From NCBI GenBank assembly GCA_947089145.1, contig CAMUJH010000014.1, positions 1-64,000 of the forward strand: a DNA stretch of 64,000 nt, read 5' to 3'. The notes under the pieces are model-generated. The model was not told the DNA's origin, did no database searches, and saw nothing but the letters and a program-made list of their open reading frames with translations. Position numbers and translations under genes: made by a program. Source of the stretch: an uncultured Hungatella sp. GTDB lineage: Bacteria > Bacillota > Clostridia > Lachnospirales > Lachnospiraceae. Below are positions 33,425-40,969 of the stretch, in pieces (within the stretch, counting starts at the first letter, position 1; the number at the start of each line of letters is the position of its first letter).

Positions 33425-34186
33425 ATGAATGTGTATACAATGTATTTCAGTCCCACCGGCGGAACAAAACGGGTGGTTGACATTTTGGCCGGAGAATTTG
33501 GAACGTCGGTGGAGATGGATTTTTCGGTTTTCAGTAAAAATTATGAGATATACCGGTTTGAGCCTGGAGACGTGTGCTTTGTAGGGGTGCCTTCTTTTGG
33601 GGGACGCGTCCCTGATGCCGCCCTTAAGAATCTGACAAAGGTACGAGCCCAAGGGGCTGCCGCGGTTGTGGTGGTTTCCTATGGAAACAGGGCTTATGAG
33701 GATACGCTTCTGGAACTGCGGAAAGCCATGGAAGGCTGCGGTTTCAGGGTAGTGGCAGCCGTTGCCGCAGTGACAGAGCATTCGATTATGCACCAATACG
33801 GGACAGGCAGACCGGATCATAAGGATATCCAGGATCTAAAGGCTATGGCCGGCAGGATCAGGAAGAAACTCCTAAGGCCAGATTCATGGAAAGACTTTTT
33901 TGTGCCGGGGCGGTATCCCTACAAAGAGTACCATACCATACCCATGGTTCCTGAAGCAGACAAGAACTGCCGAAGGTGCGGGCTTTGTGCAAAGCAGTGT
34001 CCGGCGGCGGCGATTTCAAAAGCCGATCCCCATAAGACGGATGCAGAAAAATGCATTTCCTGTATGCGGTGCGTCAGCATCTGTCCGGAACATGGAAGAA
34101 AGGTAAATAAGGTGATGGTTTTTGCCGCTTCCATGAAGCTGAGGAAAGCCTGTTTGGGGAGAAAAGATAATCAATTATTTTTATAA
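33425..34186 (+). CDS. flavodoxin-like/4Fe-4S ferredoxin fusion (EFR1-type)
   Basis: A 253-residue electron-transfer protein. An N-terminal flavodoxin-like domain (MYFSPTGGTKRVVDIL, FMN phosphate loop S-P-T-G-G-T, residues ~6-13) is followed by two 4Fe-4S motifs near 180-225 (CRRCGLCAKQCP and CISCMRCVSICP). The layout matches EFR1-family ferredoxins of anaerobes. The ATG at 33425 has a GAGG site; an upstream start at 33368 would lie right behind repeat B2. A terminator follows at 34201-34243. The redox partner is unknown. Confidence 0.88.
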   Translation: MNVYTMYFSPTGGTKRVVDILAGEFGTSVEMDFSVFSKNYEIYRFEPGDVCFVGVPSFGGRVPDAALKNLTKVRAQGAAAVVVVSYGNRAYEDTLLELRKAMEGCGFRVVAAVAAVTEHSIMHQYGTGRPDHKDIQDLKAMAGRIRKKLLRPDSWKDFFVPGRYPYKEYHTIPMVPEADKNCRRCGLCAKQCPAAAISKADPHKTDAEKCISCMRCVSICPEHGRKVNKVMVFAASMKLRKACLGRKDNQLFL

Positions 34187-34200
34187 AATTTTATTTCAGC

Positions 34201-34243
34201 GGCCATGCGGGATATGAAGTATCTGCCAGCATGGTTTTCTTTT
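34201..34243 (+). terminator. intrinsic terminator of the flavodoxin/ferredoxin gene
   Basis: Arms CCATGC (34203-34208) and GCATGG (34229-34234) with an inner GATA/TATC pairing, then TTTTCTTTTG, 15 bp after the stop. Confidence 0.7.
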
Positions 34244-34306
34244 GTTCTGTGCATATTAATGGTGTGATACGAAATAAAGAATATACAGGAACAGGAGGGA
34301 TGCACG

Positions 34307-34480
34307 ATGAGTCCAAAGGAATTAACGTATATTGAGGATGCACTTGGCCATGAGAAGTTTTTGAAGACCCAGTGCCAGGAGGCTGTAAAGAATCTGCAAG
34401 ATCCGGAGCTGAAATCCAGCGTGGAGCAGCTTTCACAGAAACATCAGCAGATATTTGACAATTTTTATAATCTGATATAA
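34307..34480 (+). CDS. small helical protein, probable spore coat partner
   Basis: A 57-residue helical, Gln/Glu-rich protein (ELTYIEDALGHEKFLKTQC) with an excellent AGGAGG site 8 nt before the ATG. It lies 18 bp upstream of a CotF-like coat gene. Paired short helical genes of this sort are usual next to CotF-domain proteins in clostridia, so a spore coat or sporulation role is likely by context. It has no catalytic motif. Confidence 0.75.
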   Translation: MSPKELTYIEDALGHEKFLKTQCQEAVKNLQDPELKSSVEQLSQKHQQIFDNFYNLI

Positions 34481-34498
34481 GCCAGGAGGGATGCGAAC

Positions 34499-34744
34499 AT
34501 GGATGACAGATGTATAATGGAGAACCTGCTTCTGACAACAAAAGGCGTATGTGATCTGTACCTGCACGGGACCATAGAGTCTTCTACCCAGAATGTGCAT
34601 CAGATGTTTGATAAGGCTTTAGGAGACAGTCTGTGCATGCAGGATGATATTTATAAAAAGATGTCTGCAAAAGGGTGGTACTCTACGGAGATTGCGGAGC
34701 AGCAGAAGGTGCAGAAGGTAAAGAACCAGTTTGCAGGAATGTAA
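34499..34744 (+). CDS. CotF-like spore coat protein
   Basis: An 81-residue protein of the spore coat F (CotF) type: helical, ferritin-like half-bundle with TTKGVCDLYLHGTIESSTQN and the C-terminal KMSAKGWYSTEIAEQQKVQK ending with the YS/YP motif common in these proteins. AGGAGG precedes the ATG by ~10 nt. With the preceding small gene it forms a two-gene unit ended by the terminator at 34844. Expression under a late sporulation sigma factor is expected but not seen in the sequence. Confidence 0.82.
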   Translation: MDDRCIMENLLLTTKGVCDLYLHGTIESSTQNVHQMFDKALGDSLCMQDDIYKKMSAKGWYSTEIAEQQKVQKVKNQFAGM

Positions 34745-34843
34745 CCCTGGGGAAACTGCCGGCCAGATCCCTGCATTCTGAATCATCCAAGGGGAAACTG
34801 GCGGAGAAGCGGATCATGCTCTGACCGCTGCAGGGAACCAGAG

Positions 34844-34896
34844 AAAGCGGCTTTGCGCAAGAACCATAAGATGGTTTTGGGCAAAGCCGCTTTTGT
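34844..34896 (+). terminator. intrinsic terminator of the coat gene pair
   Basis: A 12-bp stem AAAGCGGCTTTG/CAAAGCCGCTTT (34844-34855, 34882-34893) with an inner AACCAT/ATGGTT stem and a following T-rich tail (TTTTGT). It lies 100 bp after the stop. The stretch 34745-34843 holds nothing recognised. Confidence 0.8.
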
Positions 34897-34999
34897 AAAT
34901 GGGCATCAGGCATGTCAATACCATATTAGAGCCCAAAAGCCGCAGGAAGAGATGGGAGATCTCAGCATATGGCATGAAAAACACATATGGGATAAATGA

Positions 35000-35029
35000 C
35001 TGGCAATCTATACCAGTTTAGGGTATAAT
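35000..35029 (+). promoter_or_regulatory. promoter of the Memo-AMMECR1 gene
   Basis: Perfect -10 TATAAT (35024-35029) with a weak -35 CTGGCA (35000-35005, 18-bp spacer). The start codon is 83 bp downstream with GGAGG before it. Confidence 0.6.
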
Positions 35030-35111
35030 ACATATATAGGAAGAGAACAGATTACATAAGGGGCTGATTTTTGCAGGTTATGCAGTTAATTCATGTATTG
35101 GAGGTTATTTT

Positions 35112-36497
35112 ATGGGAATTTTAGGAGCATTTATGGTTCCCCATCCGCCGATTATTATACCAGATATCGGCAAGGGGGAAGAGAGGAAGATCCAGAACAC
35201 CATTGACGGATATCGGGAGGCAGCCAGAAAAATTGTTAGGTGGAAGCCGGATACCATTGTACTGTTTTCACCGCATCAGATCATGTACGGTGATTATTTC
35301 CACATATCGCCGGGGGAGGGGGCTCATGGAGATTTCGGACAGTTTGGCGCAGAAAACGTGAGTATAGATGTTTCCTATGATGGGGAGTTTGTGGAGGAAC
35401 TATGCAGACAGGCTGTAGCCCAGGGACTGAAGGCGGGGACTTTGGGAGAGCGTGACAAAAACCTGGATCACGGTACTATGGTGCCGCTGTATTTTGTGAA
35501 TCAATACTGGAAAGACTATAAATTGGTAAGAATCGGACTTTCCGGCCTGCCTCTTTCCATGCATTATGAATTGGGCCAGTGTATTCAGGAGACAGCTCGG
35601 ATTTTGGGGCGGAATGCGGTTATTATCGGAAGCGGGGACCTTTCCCACAGGCTGAAGGAGGACGGGCCGTACGGTTACCAGAAAGAGGGGCCGGAGTTTG
35701 ACAAGAAAGCCATGGATGTTATGGGAAAGGGAGACTTTGGGGAACTTTTGAGATTTCCGGAGGATTTCTGCGAGACTGCAGGGGAGTGCGGCCACCGCTC
35801 TTTTATTATCATGGCGGGCACCTTGGACAGGATGGCAGTGAAAGCGGAGAAACTTTCCTATGAAGGGCCTTTCGGAGTAGGGTATGGCATCTGCTGCTAT
35901 GAGACTGCCGGGGAAGATCCGGAGCGGAATTTCCTGGAAAAGTATGAGGAGGAAGAGAGAAGACAGATTCTGGAGCGCCATGAAAAAGAGGACGCCTATG
36001 TAAAGCTTGCCCGAAAAACCATAGAGGAGTATGTGAAAACCGGAGTGATGATACAGGCGCCTAAAGATTTGCCCAGAGAATTGTATGACAGCAGAGCCGG
36101 AGTTTTTGTCTCTATTAAAGAGGACGGAAGGCTGCGGGGATGTATCGGAACCATTGAGGCATCTTATGAATCGCTGGCAGAAGAGATCATAAATAATGCG
36201 GTCAGCGCCTGCTCCCGTGACCCCAGGTTTTCGCCGGTAGAATCCAGGGAACTGCAGAAGCTGGTTATCACCGTGGATGTTCTGGGAGAGACAGAACCGA
36301 TTGATTCGCCAAGACAGCTGGATGTGAAACGATATGGGGTGGTTGTCAGCAACGGCCCCAGGCGGGGGCTTCTGCTTCCTAACCTGGCCGGAGTCAGCAG
36401 CGTGGAGCAGCAGATTGCCATAGCGAAGCAAAAGGCCAATATAGGAGAGCAGGAAGCCGTGGAACTGGAGCGGTTTGAGGTGGTGAGACATATCTGA
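35112..36497 (+). CDS. Memo-like / AMMECR1 fusion (AmmeMemoRadiSam system proteins B and A)
   Basis: A 461-residue two-domain protein. Residues 1-~265 form a LigB/Memo-type domain with metal-site-like His residues (MVPHPPIIIPDIG, LFSPHQ, LDHGTMVPLYF, GSGDLSHRL). Residues ~290-461 are an AMMECR1 domain with GVFVSIKEDGRLRGCIGT, including the invariant LRGCIG motif. In many bacteria these two and a radical SAM protein (AmrS) form the AmmeMemoRadiSam set, proposed to modify an unknown substrate. No radical SAM gene is next to it; an aminotransferase follows after 50 bp. Confidence 0.9.
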   Translation: MGILGAFMVPHPPIIIPDIGKGEERKIQNTIDGYREAARKIVRWKPDTIVLFSPHQIMYGDYFHISPGEGAHGDFGQFGAENVSIDVSYDGEFVEELCRQAVAQGLKAGTLGERDKNLDHGTMVPLYFVNQYWKDYKLVRIGLSGLPLSMHYELGQCIQETARILGRNAVIIGSGDLSHRLKEDGPYGYQKEGPEFDKKAMDVMGKGDFGELLRFPEDFCETAGECGHRSFIIMAGTLDRMAVKAEKLSYEGPFGVGYGICCYETAGEDPERNFLEKYEEEERRQILERHEKEDAYVKLARKTIEEYVKTGVMIQAPKDLPRELYDSRAGVFVSIKEDGRLRGCIGTIEASYESLAEEIINNAVSACSRDPRFSPVESRELQKLVITVDVLGETEPIDSPRQLDVKRYGVVVSNGPRRGLLLPNLAGVSSVEQQIAIAKQKANIGEQEAVELERFEVVRHI

Positions 36498-36547
36498 CAG
36501 AGATAGGGCCGGCGCCAGGACTTTTGATATAAAAAGAGGATAAGACT

Positions 36548-37735
36548 ATGATTAATGAAAACTACAGACAAATGCTTCAGGAAAAATCCGTTATCCGCGA
36601 GTTAAGCGAATATGCCGCTGCCAGGGGAAAGGAGATCGGGCAAGACAATGTTTTTGACTACAGCCTGGGCAATCCCAGCGTGCCCTGTCCTCAGGGGTAT
36701 ACGGACGCTTTGACGCAGATGCTTATGAACAAGGACCCTATGGATATTCATGGCTACAGCCCTTCTCTTGGCATCGAAAGCGTCAGGAGGGCGGTAGCAG
36801 ACAGCCTGAACCGCCGGTTTGCCATGGATTATGATTCAAAACACATCTTTATGGCCTGCGGAGCGGCAGGGGCCCTGGCCCATGCTTTCCGCTGCGTTAC
36901 CAGGCCGGGGGATGAGATTCTCATTTTTGCGCCGTACTTTCCGGAGTATGGGCCTTATATAAGCCACACGGGAGCTGTGCTTAAAGTGGTTCCCGCAGAT
37001 ACGGAGAATTTTCAGATAAATTTTGCGGCTTTGGAGGAAATGATGAGCCAGAAGGTTATGGCGGTTCTAATTAATACCCCCAATAATCCTTCGGGAATTG
37101 TTTACAATACAGAAACCATTGAAAAACTGGCAGATTTTCTCTCCACAAAACAGAAGGAATACGGCCATGATATTTTCCTCATCAGCGATGAGCCTTACCG
37201 GGAGATCGTGTTCAAGGGGGAGGATTCCCCTTATGTTTCCAAATTTTATGATAACTCTATTTCCTGCTACTCGTTCTCAAAAAGCTTAAGCCTTCCAGGG
37301 GAGCGCATCGGATACGTGGCCGTAAACCCCAGATGCAGGGATGCAGACATTATTGCTGTAATGTGCGGACAGATCAGCCGTGGAATCGGGCACAACTGCC
37401 CGCCGTCAAGCGTGCAGCTGGCAGTGGCTGAGGTTCTGGACCAGACCAGCGATCTGTCTGTATATGAAACCAACAGAAACCTGCTTTATGATGCTCTTAC
37501 TGCTATGGGCTTTCACGTGGTGAAGCCGGGAGGAACATTTTACATTTTTCCGAAGGCGCTGGAAGAGGATGCTAAAACGTTCTGCATGAAGGCGAAACAA
37601 TATGATTTGATTTTGGTTCCGTCAGATAATTTTGGCGTCAGAGGATATTTCCGCATGGCCTACTGCATTGATATGGAGAAAGTAAAACGCTCTATTCCCG
37701 TATTGGAGAGATTTGTAAGGGAGCAGTATCCGTAA
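36548..37735 (+). CDS. PLP-dependent class I/II aminotransferase
   Basis: A 395-residue fold-type I aminotransferase. Visible are the glycine turn before the cofactor (CGAAGALAHAFR), NTPNNPSGIVY (Asn of the PLP site), ISDEPYREIVF (Asp/Tyr), the Schiff-base Lys in SFSKSLSLPGERIGY (~236-250), and the C-terminal Arg in FRMAYC. It is close to aspartate/aromatic aminotransferases; the amino acid used cannot be fixed. It follows the Memo-AMMECR1 gene by 50 bp and precedes capA by 53 bp, possibly in one transcript. Confidence 0.92.
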   Translation: MINENYRQMLQEKSVIRELSEYAAARGKEIGQDNVFDYSLGNPSVPCPQGYTDALTQMLMNKDPMDIHGYSPSLGIESVRRAVADSLNRRFAMDYDSKHIFMACGAAGALAHAFRCVTRPGDEILIFAPYFPEYGPYISHTGAVLKVVPADTENFQINFAALEEMMSQKVMAVLINTPNNPSGIVYNTETIEKLADFLSTKQKEYGHDIFLISDEPYREIVFKGEDSPYVSKFYDNSISCYSFSKSLSLPGERIGYVAVNPRCRDADIIAVMCGQISRGIGHNCPPSSVQLAVAEVLDQTSDLSVYETNRNLLYDALTAMGFHVVKPGGTFYIFPKALEEDAKTFCMKAKQYDLILVPSDNFGVRGYFRMAYCIDMEKVKRSIPVLERFVREQYP

Positions 37736-37788
37736 CAGAAATGCCGGCAAGTGAAATCAGGCATGGCTCCATTAAGAAAGGATACTAA

Positions 37789-38985
37789 ATGAAAAGACAG
37801 ATTATAGTTTTCATAAGCGCGGCATTTTTGACGGTATCAGGTTTCGGAACGTTAAATTCTGCTGCGGCAGGTGCCGGAGAGTGTTTGAAAATTCATTCCC
37901 ACCGTGTCACCCCGCTTTACAGCAGCCAGAAAAAAGAAAAAAGCGGTGGGAACCAAAGCTCTGAGGAAACGGTGAAAGGCAGCGGCAGGGAACAAGTTTA
38001 CATAAAGGAGCCTCATGAGAAGGGGAAGATAACCTTATGCTTTGCAGGGGACATCAGTTTTGCGGAAGGGTACGCCAACATGAGCTATTACCACAGCAAT
38101 GGCGATGATATTACAAAATGCATTGTGCCAGAGGTGATTGCGCGGATGGATGCCGCAGATATTATGATGGTAAATAATGAGTTTACATACAGCAGCAGAG
38201 GAAAGCCGTTGCCTGGCAAGACGTTTACGTTTCGGGCAAAGCCGGAAACGGCAGCGAATCTGTCAGTGCTGTCAGCGGATATTGTTTCATTGGCTAATAA
38301 CCATGTGTATGATTATGGGGAAACCGCTCTTTTAGACACTCTGGATACGCTTAACCAGCATGGGATTTTGCATGTAGGTGCCGGAAGGAATCTGGAGGAG
38401 GCAAAGCAGATCGTATACTTTCAGACAGGCGACATGAAAATTGCCTATGTCAGCGCAACCCAGGTGGAGCGCTCCTATGTATATACGAAAGAAGCTACAG
38501 ACACTACGGCAGGAGTCTTAAGGACTTATGACCCGGCGGCATTTCTGGAAGTCATAAAGAAGGCGGACGAAACCAGCGACTTTGTGGTGGTTTATGTCCA
38601 CTGGGGAACTGAGGGGGTTAACCGGTTTGAGACGGATCAGCAGAATCTGGGACATCAGTATATTGACGCAGGGGCTGATCTGGTTATGGGGGATCATCCT
38701 CACTGCCTGCAGGGGGTGGAATATTATAAAGGGGTACCCATTTTCTACAGCCTGGGGAATTTCTGGTTTAACACCAGAACCAGGGACACAGGGCTTGTGG
38801 AGGCGGACATTTCACCAGAAGGCGTGAAAGAGCTCCGCTTCGTACCCTGCATCCAGAAAGGATGCCGTACCACATTGGTAAAGGACGAGGAGGAGAGACA
38901 AAGGATTTTCCGCTTTTTGGAAGATATCTCCGCTGATGTGGTGATTGACGGCAGTGGGGTAATCAGGGAGAAGGCAGCAGATTGA
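37789..38985 (+). CDS. CapA family protein (poly-gamma-glutamate capsule/metallophosphatase-like)
   Basis: A 398-residue exported protein. An N-terminal signal peptide (IVFISAAFLTVSGFGTLNSAAAG) is followed by a Ser/Lys-rich linker (~30-80) and the CapA domain with ITLCFAGDISFAEG, VNNEFTYS, LANNHVYDYG, VVYVHWGTE and GDHPHCLQG, which carry the metal-binding Asp, Asn and His of the calcineurin-like fold. It acts outside the membrane, probably on an envelope polymer. Odd feature: codons for ECLKIHSH in the linker (37881-37900) are identical over 20 nt to the left end of the family C repeat at 57527. Confidence 0.9.
   Translation: MKRQIIVFISAAFLTVSGFGTLNSAAAGAGECLKIHSHRVTPLYSSQKKEKSGGNQSSEETVKGSGREQVYIKEPHEKGKITLCFAGDISFAEGYANMSYYHSNGDDITKCIVPEVIARMDAADIMMVNNEFTYSSRGKPLPGKTFTFRAKPETAANLSVLSADIVSLANNHVYDYGETALLDTLDTLNQHGILHVGAGRNLEEAKQIVYFQTGDMKIAYVSATQVERSYVYTKEATDTTAGVLRTYDPAAFLEVIKKADETSDFVVVYVHWGTEGVNRFETDQQNLGHQYIDAGADLVMGDHPHCLQGVEYYKGVPIFYSLGNFWFNTRTRDTGLVEADISPEGVKELRFVPCIQKGCRTTLVKDEEERQRIFRFLEDISADVVIDGSGVIREKAAD
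37877..37920 (+). repeat. partial family C repeat inside the capA reading frame
   Basis: GTGTTTGAAAATTCATTCCC (37881-37900) is identical to 57534-57553, the left end of the full family C element. The match continues with gaps (CACCCCGCTTT against CGCCCCACTTTG). It is in the linker after the signal peptide, in frame and without stops. Confidence 0.75.
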
Positions 38986-39129
38986 TGTTTTCATGGATGT
39001 AACAATTGTAAGAATCATGTAAGATTTGTGTAATGGAAAGTTTCTTTACCAGAATAAGGAAATGTGGTAGATTATAACCTAAGGAGTGCAGACAGCGGCA
39101 CATCCAAATAAAAGGAAAGGAGAATTGCT

Positions 39130-39240
39130 ATGAAACGGCTGAATAACAGGAAAGTAAAAGTTCATAATTGGATAGGGAACGCAGTATCATGCCTTTGGCA
39201 AAGCCTGGAAGCAGTTTCTGGCGAGATTCTTTTTGTTTAA
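39130..39240 (+). CDS. possible small protein, 36 residues
   Basis: ATG at 39130 behind a strong AAAGGAG site. The basic N-terminus (MKRLNNRKVKVHNWIGNAV) is followed by a short apolar end (GEILFV). No family is recognised. It is the only good frame in the 540-bp stretch between capA and the rtcB unit, apart from the weaker frame at 39312. It could be a small peptide or a decayed gene start. Confidence 0.4.
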   Translation: MKRLNNRKVKVHNWIGNAVSCLWQSLEAVSGEILFV

Positions 39241-39311
39241 GTTCGGATGCGCAGCACCGCACATGATTTGAGAATGCCAGGAAACCTTGCAGGTTACAGG
39301 AAGCAGGCAGC

Positions 39312-39431
39312 ATGATGGACAGATGTTCCCATTGTGCGGCCGGCTGTAAGAATATAGAGAAGAAACCATACAGAGCCGATGAAGCTTGGCAGCAGCGCTG
39401 CCAGATGTTGGCTCTGTTTTTATTTGCCTGA
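39312..39431 (+). CDS. possible 39-residue Cys-rich peptide
   Basis: The frame MMDRCSHCAAGCKNIEKK... has a C-x2-C-x3-C cluster, reminiscent of small Cys-rich metal-binding peptides, behind a loose AGGAAGC site. It overlaps the stem-loop at 39370-39425, which argues against coding. Low support. Confidence 0.22.
   Translation: MMDRCSHCAAGCKNIEKKPYRADEAWQQRCQMLALFLFA
39370..39425 (+). terminator. intrinsic terminator between capA region and rtcB unit
   Basis: Outer arms ACAGAGCC (39370-39377) and GGCTCTGT (39410-39417) enclose an inner stem TTGGCAGC/GCTGCCAG, followed by TTTTTATTT. It ends the transcript carrying the small frame at 39130. Confidence 0.8.
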
Positions 39432-39525
39432 TTGTATAAGCCGCCGCATCGAAGATGTCTGCAAAGCTTTGCCAGGAGGCAGCGGCGGGACTTTTATAGT
39501 GAAGACTTTGAAGGAGAAAAAGGAT

Positions 39526-39717
39526 ATGGCACATTACAGGGAAACCGTGTGTATGTATTATGTGGCAGCAGGGCAGTGTAAAAAAGGCAGAGAGGCATCT
39601 CATGCCCGTTATTGCCAGAAATGCGGCAAATATGCCCCCAGGGCCAGAGTGAGGCATATAAATGAAAAAAAGAAAAAACTGGATAGGATCAGAGAGAAGG
39701 AGATGAAGCAGGTATGA
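39526..39717 (+). CDS. small Cys-containing protein coupled to rtcB
   Basis: A 63-residue basic protein with four Cys in two spaced pairs (VCMYYVAAGQC and YCQKCGKYAPRARV), a likely zinc-ribbon or knuckle, and a Lys/Arg-rich helix (RHINEKKKKLDRIREKEMK) that could bind RNA. AAGGAG stands 9 nt before the ATG at 39526. Its TGA overlaps the rtcB ATG (ATGA), implying translational coupling. The function is unknown; an accessory role in RNA ligation is inferred from the overlap. Confidence 0.78.
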   Translation: MAHYRETVCMYYVAAGQCKKGREASHARYCQKCGKYAPRARVRHINEKKKKLDRIREKEMKQV

Positions 39718-40925
39718 AACTTGTGGAAGGATTATACAATACTGCGAAAGTGTACACAGATGTGGTGGAGGATACGGCTCTTGGGCAGATTAAGGCCCTG
39801 TGCGATCAGGAGTTTTCGAAAGGTTCCAAAATCCGCATTATGCCGGACGTTCATGCAGGAGCAGGGTGCACCATAGGAACTACCATGACCATAGGGGATG
39901 CGGTGGTACCCAACCTGGTAGGCGTGGACATCGGGTGCGGCATGGAAACCATACGGCTGCGGGACAGGCATCTGGAACTGGAAAAACTGGATAAGCTGAT
40001 TTATGAGAAGATTCCGTCAGGATTTACAGTCCGGGAGAAGGCCCATAAGCGGAATGACGACATTGATCTGGCGCAGCTTCGGTGCCTAAGGCCGGCCGGG
40101 ATTCATGTGGACCGGGCAGTTAGATCCCTGGGGACTCTGGGCGGGGGGAACCATTTTATAGAAGTGGATAAGGATCAGGAGGGATATCTGTACGTGGTGA
40201 TCCATTCCGGCTCCCGGCACCTGGGACTTGAGGTGGCCGGGTATTATCAGGAGCAGGCTTATCGGTCCCTTTGCGGCGTTTCCAGGAAGAACATAAAAAA
40301 GCTGATTGAGAAATATAAGAGGACAGGGAGACAGCAGGAGATTCAATCCGCAGTGGAGGCAATGAAAGCTCAGGTGAACACGGAAGTTCCCAAAGCCCTG
40401 GCCTACTGTCGTGGAGAACTTATGGACGACTATATCCACGACATGAAGATCGTACAGAGATTTGCCATGCTGAACCGAAAAGCCATGATGGATGAGCTGA
40501 TACGGGGAATGAAGCTTAAGACGGAAGAGGAATTTACAACCATACACAATTATATAGACACTGATACCATGATCCTGCGCAAAGGGGCAGTTTCGGCAAA
40601 GAAAGGGGAAAAATTGCTGATTCCCATCAACATGAGGGACGGTTCCCTGATCTGCACAGGAAAGGGAAACGAGGAGTGGAACTGCTCGGCGCCTCACGGG
40701 GCCGGAAGGCTGATGTCCAGAAGGAAGGCAAAAGAGTCCTACACAGTTTCTCAGTTTAAGAAAGAGATGGCCGGTATTTTTACCACATCAGTCAATGCCC
40801 GGACGCTGGATGAATGCCCCATGGCGTATAAAGACATGGATGACATTGTGGAGAATATCGGGGATACGGCAAAGATTGACAAAGTGATTAAACCAATTTA
40901 TAATTTTAAGGCGGGGGAAGAGTGA
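39714..40925 (+). CDS. rtcB: RNA-splicing ligase RtcB
   Basis: A 403-residue GTP- and Mn-dependent ligase that joins RNA 2',3'-cyclic phosphate (3'-phosphate) ends to 5'-OH ends. Metal and nucleotide motifs: MPDVHAGAGCTIG, VGVDIGCGM (metal Cys), GGGNHFIE, VIHSGSRHLG, and CSAPHGAGRLMSRRKA with the His that becomes guanylylated. The length is near the bacterial norm. It overlaps the small Cys protein by 4 bp. A convergent stem-loop separates it from the fapA-like gene. Confidence 0.95.
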   Translation: MKLVEGLYNTAKVYTDVVEDTALGQIKALCDQEFSKGSKIRIMPDVHAGAGCTIGTTMTIGDAVVPNLVGVDIGCGMETIRLRDRHLELEKLDKLIYEKIPSGFTVREKAHKRNDDIDLAQLRCLRPAGIHVDRAVRSLGTLGGGNHFIEVDKDQEGYLYVVIHSGSRHLGLEVAGYYQEQAYRSLCGVSRKNIKKLIEKYKRTGRQQEIQSAVEAMKAQVNTEVPKALAYCRGELMDDYIHDMKIVQRFAMLNRKAMMDELIRGMKLKTEEEFTTIHNYIDTDTMILRKGAVSAKKGEKLLIPINMRDGSLICTGKGNEEWNCSAPHGAGRLMSRRKAKESYTVSQFKKEMAGIFTTSVNARTLDECPMAYKDMDDIVENIGDTAKIDKVIKPIYNFKAGEE

Positions 40926-40928
40926 CAT

Positions 40929-40962
40929 GCCCTGCAGCCGGCCAAAAGGGTGGCTGCAGGGC
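40929..40962. terminator. stem-loop between convergent rtcB and fapA-like genes
   Basis: A perfect 11-bp stem GCCCTGCAGCC/GGCTGCAGGGC, 12-nt loop. No strong T run on either side (ATAATGCCTATTTT), so termination is likely but not certain. Confidence 0.6.
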
Positions 40963-40969
40963 ATAATGC

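Noticed and set aside
35400-36491. Long minus-strand open frame (363 codons) opposite the Memo-AMMECR1 gene
   Set aside because: It is the antisense shadow of a clear two-domain gene and its translation shows no domain.
39477-39500. A seventh family A copy before the small Cys gene
   Set aside because: Only the tail GGCGGGACTTTTATAG matches; the core and other hairpins are missing, so it is at best a remnant.
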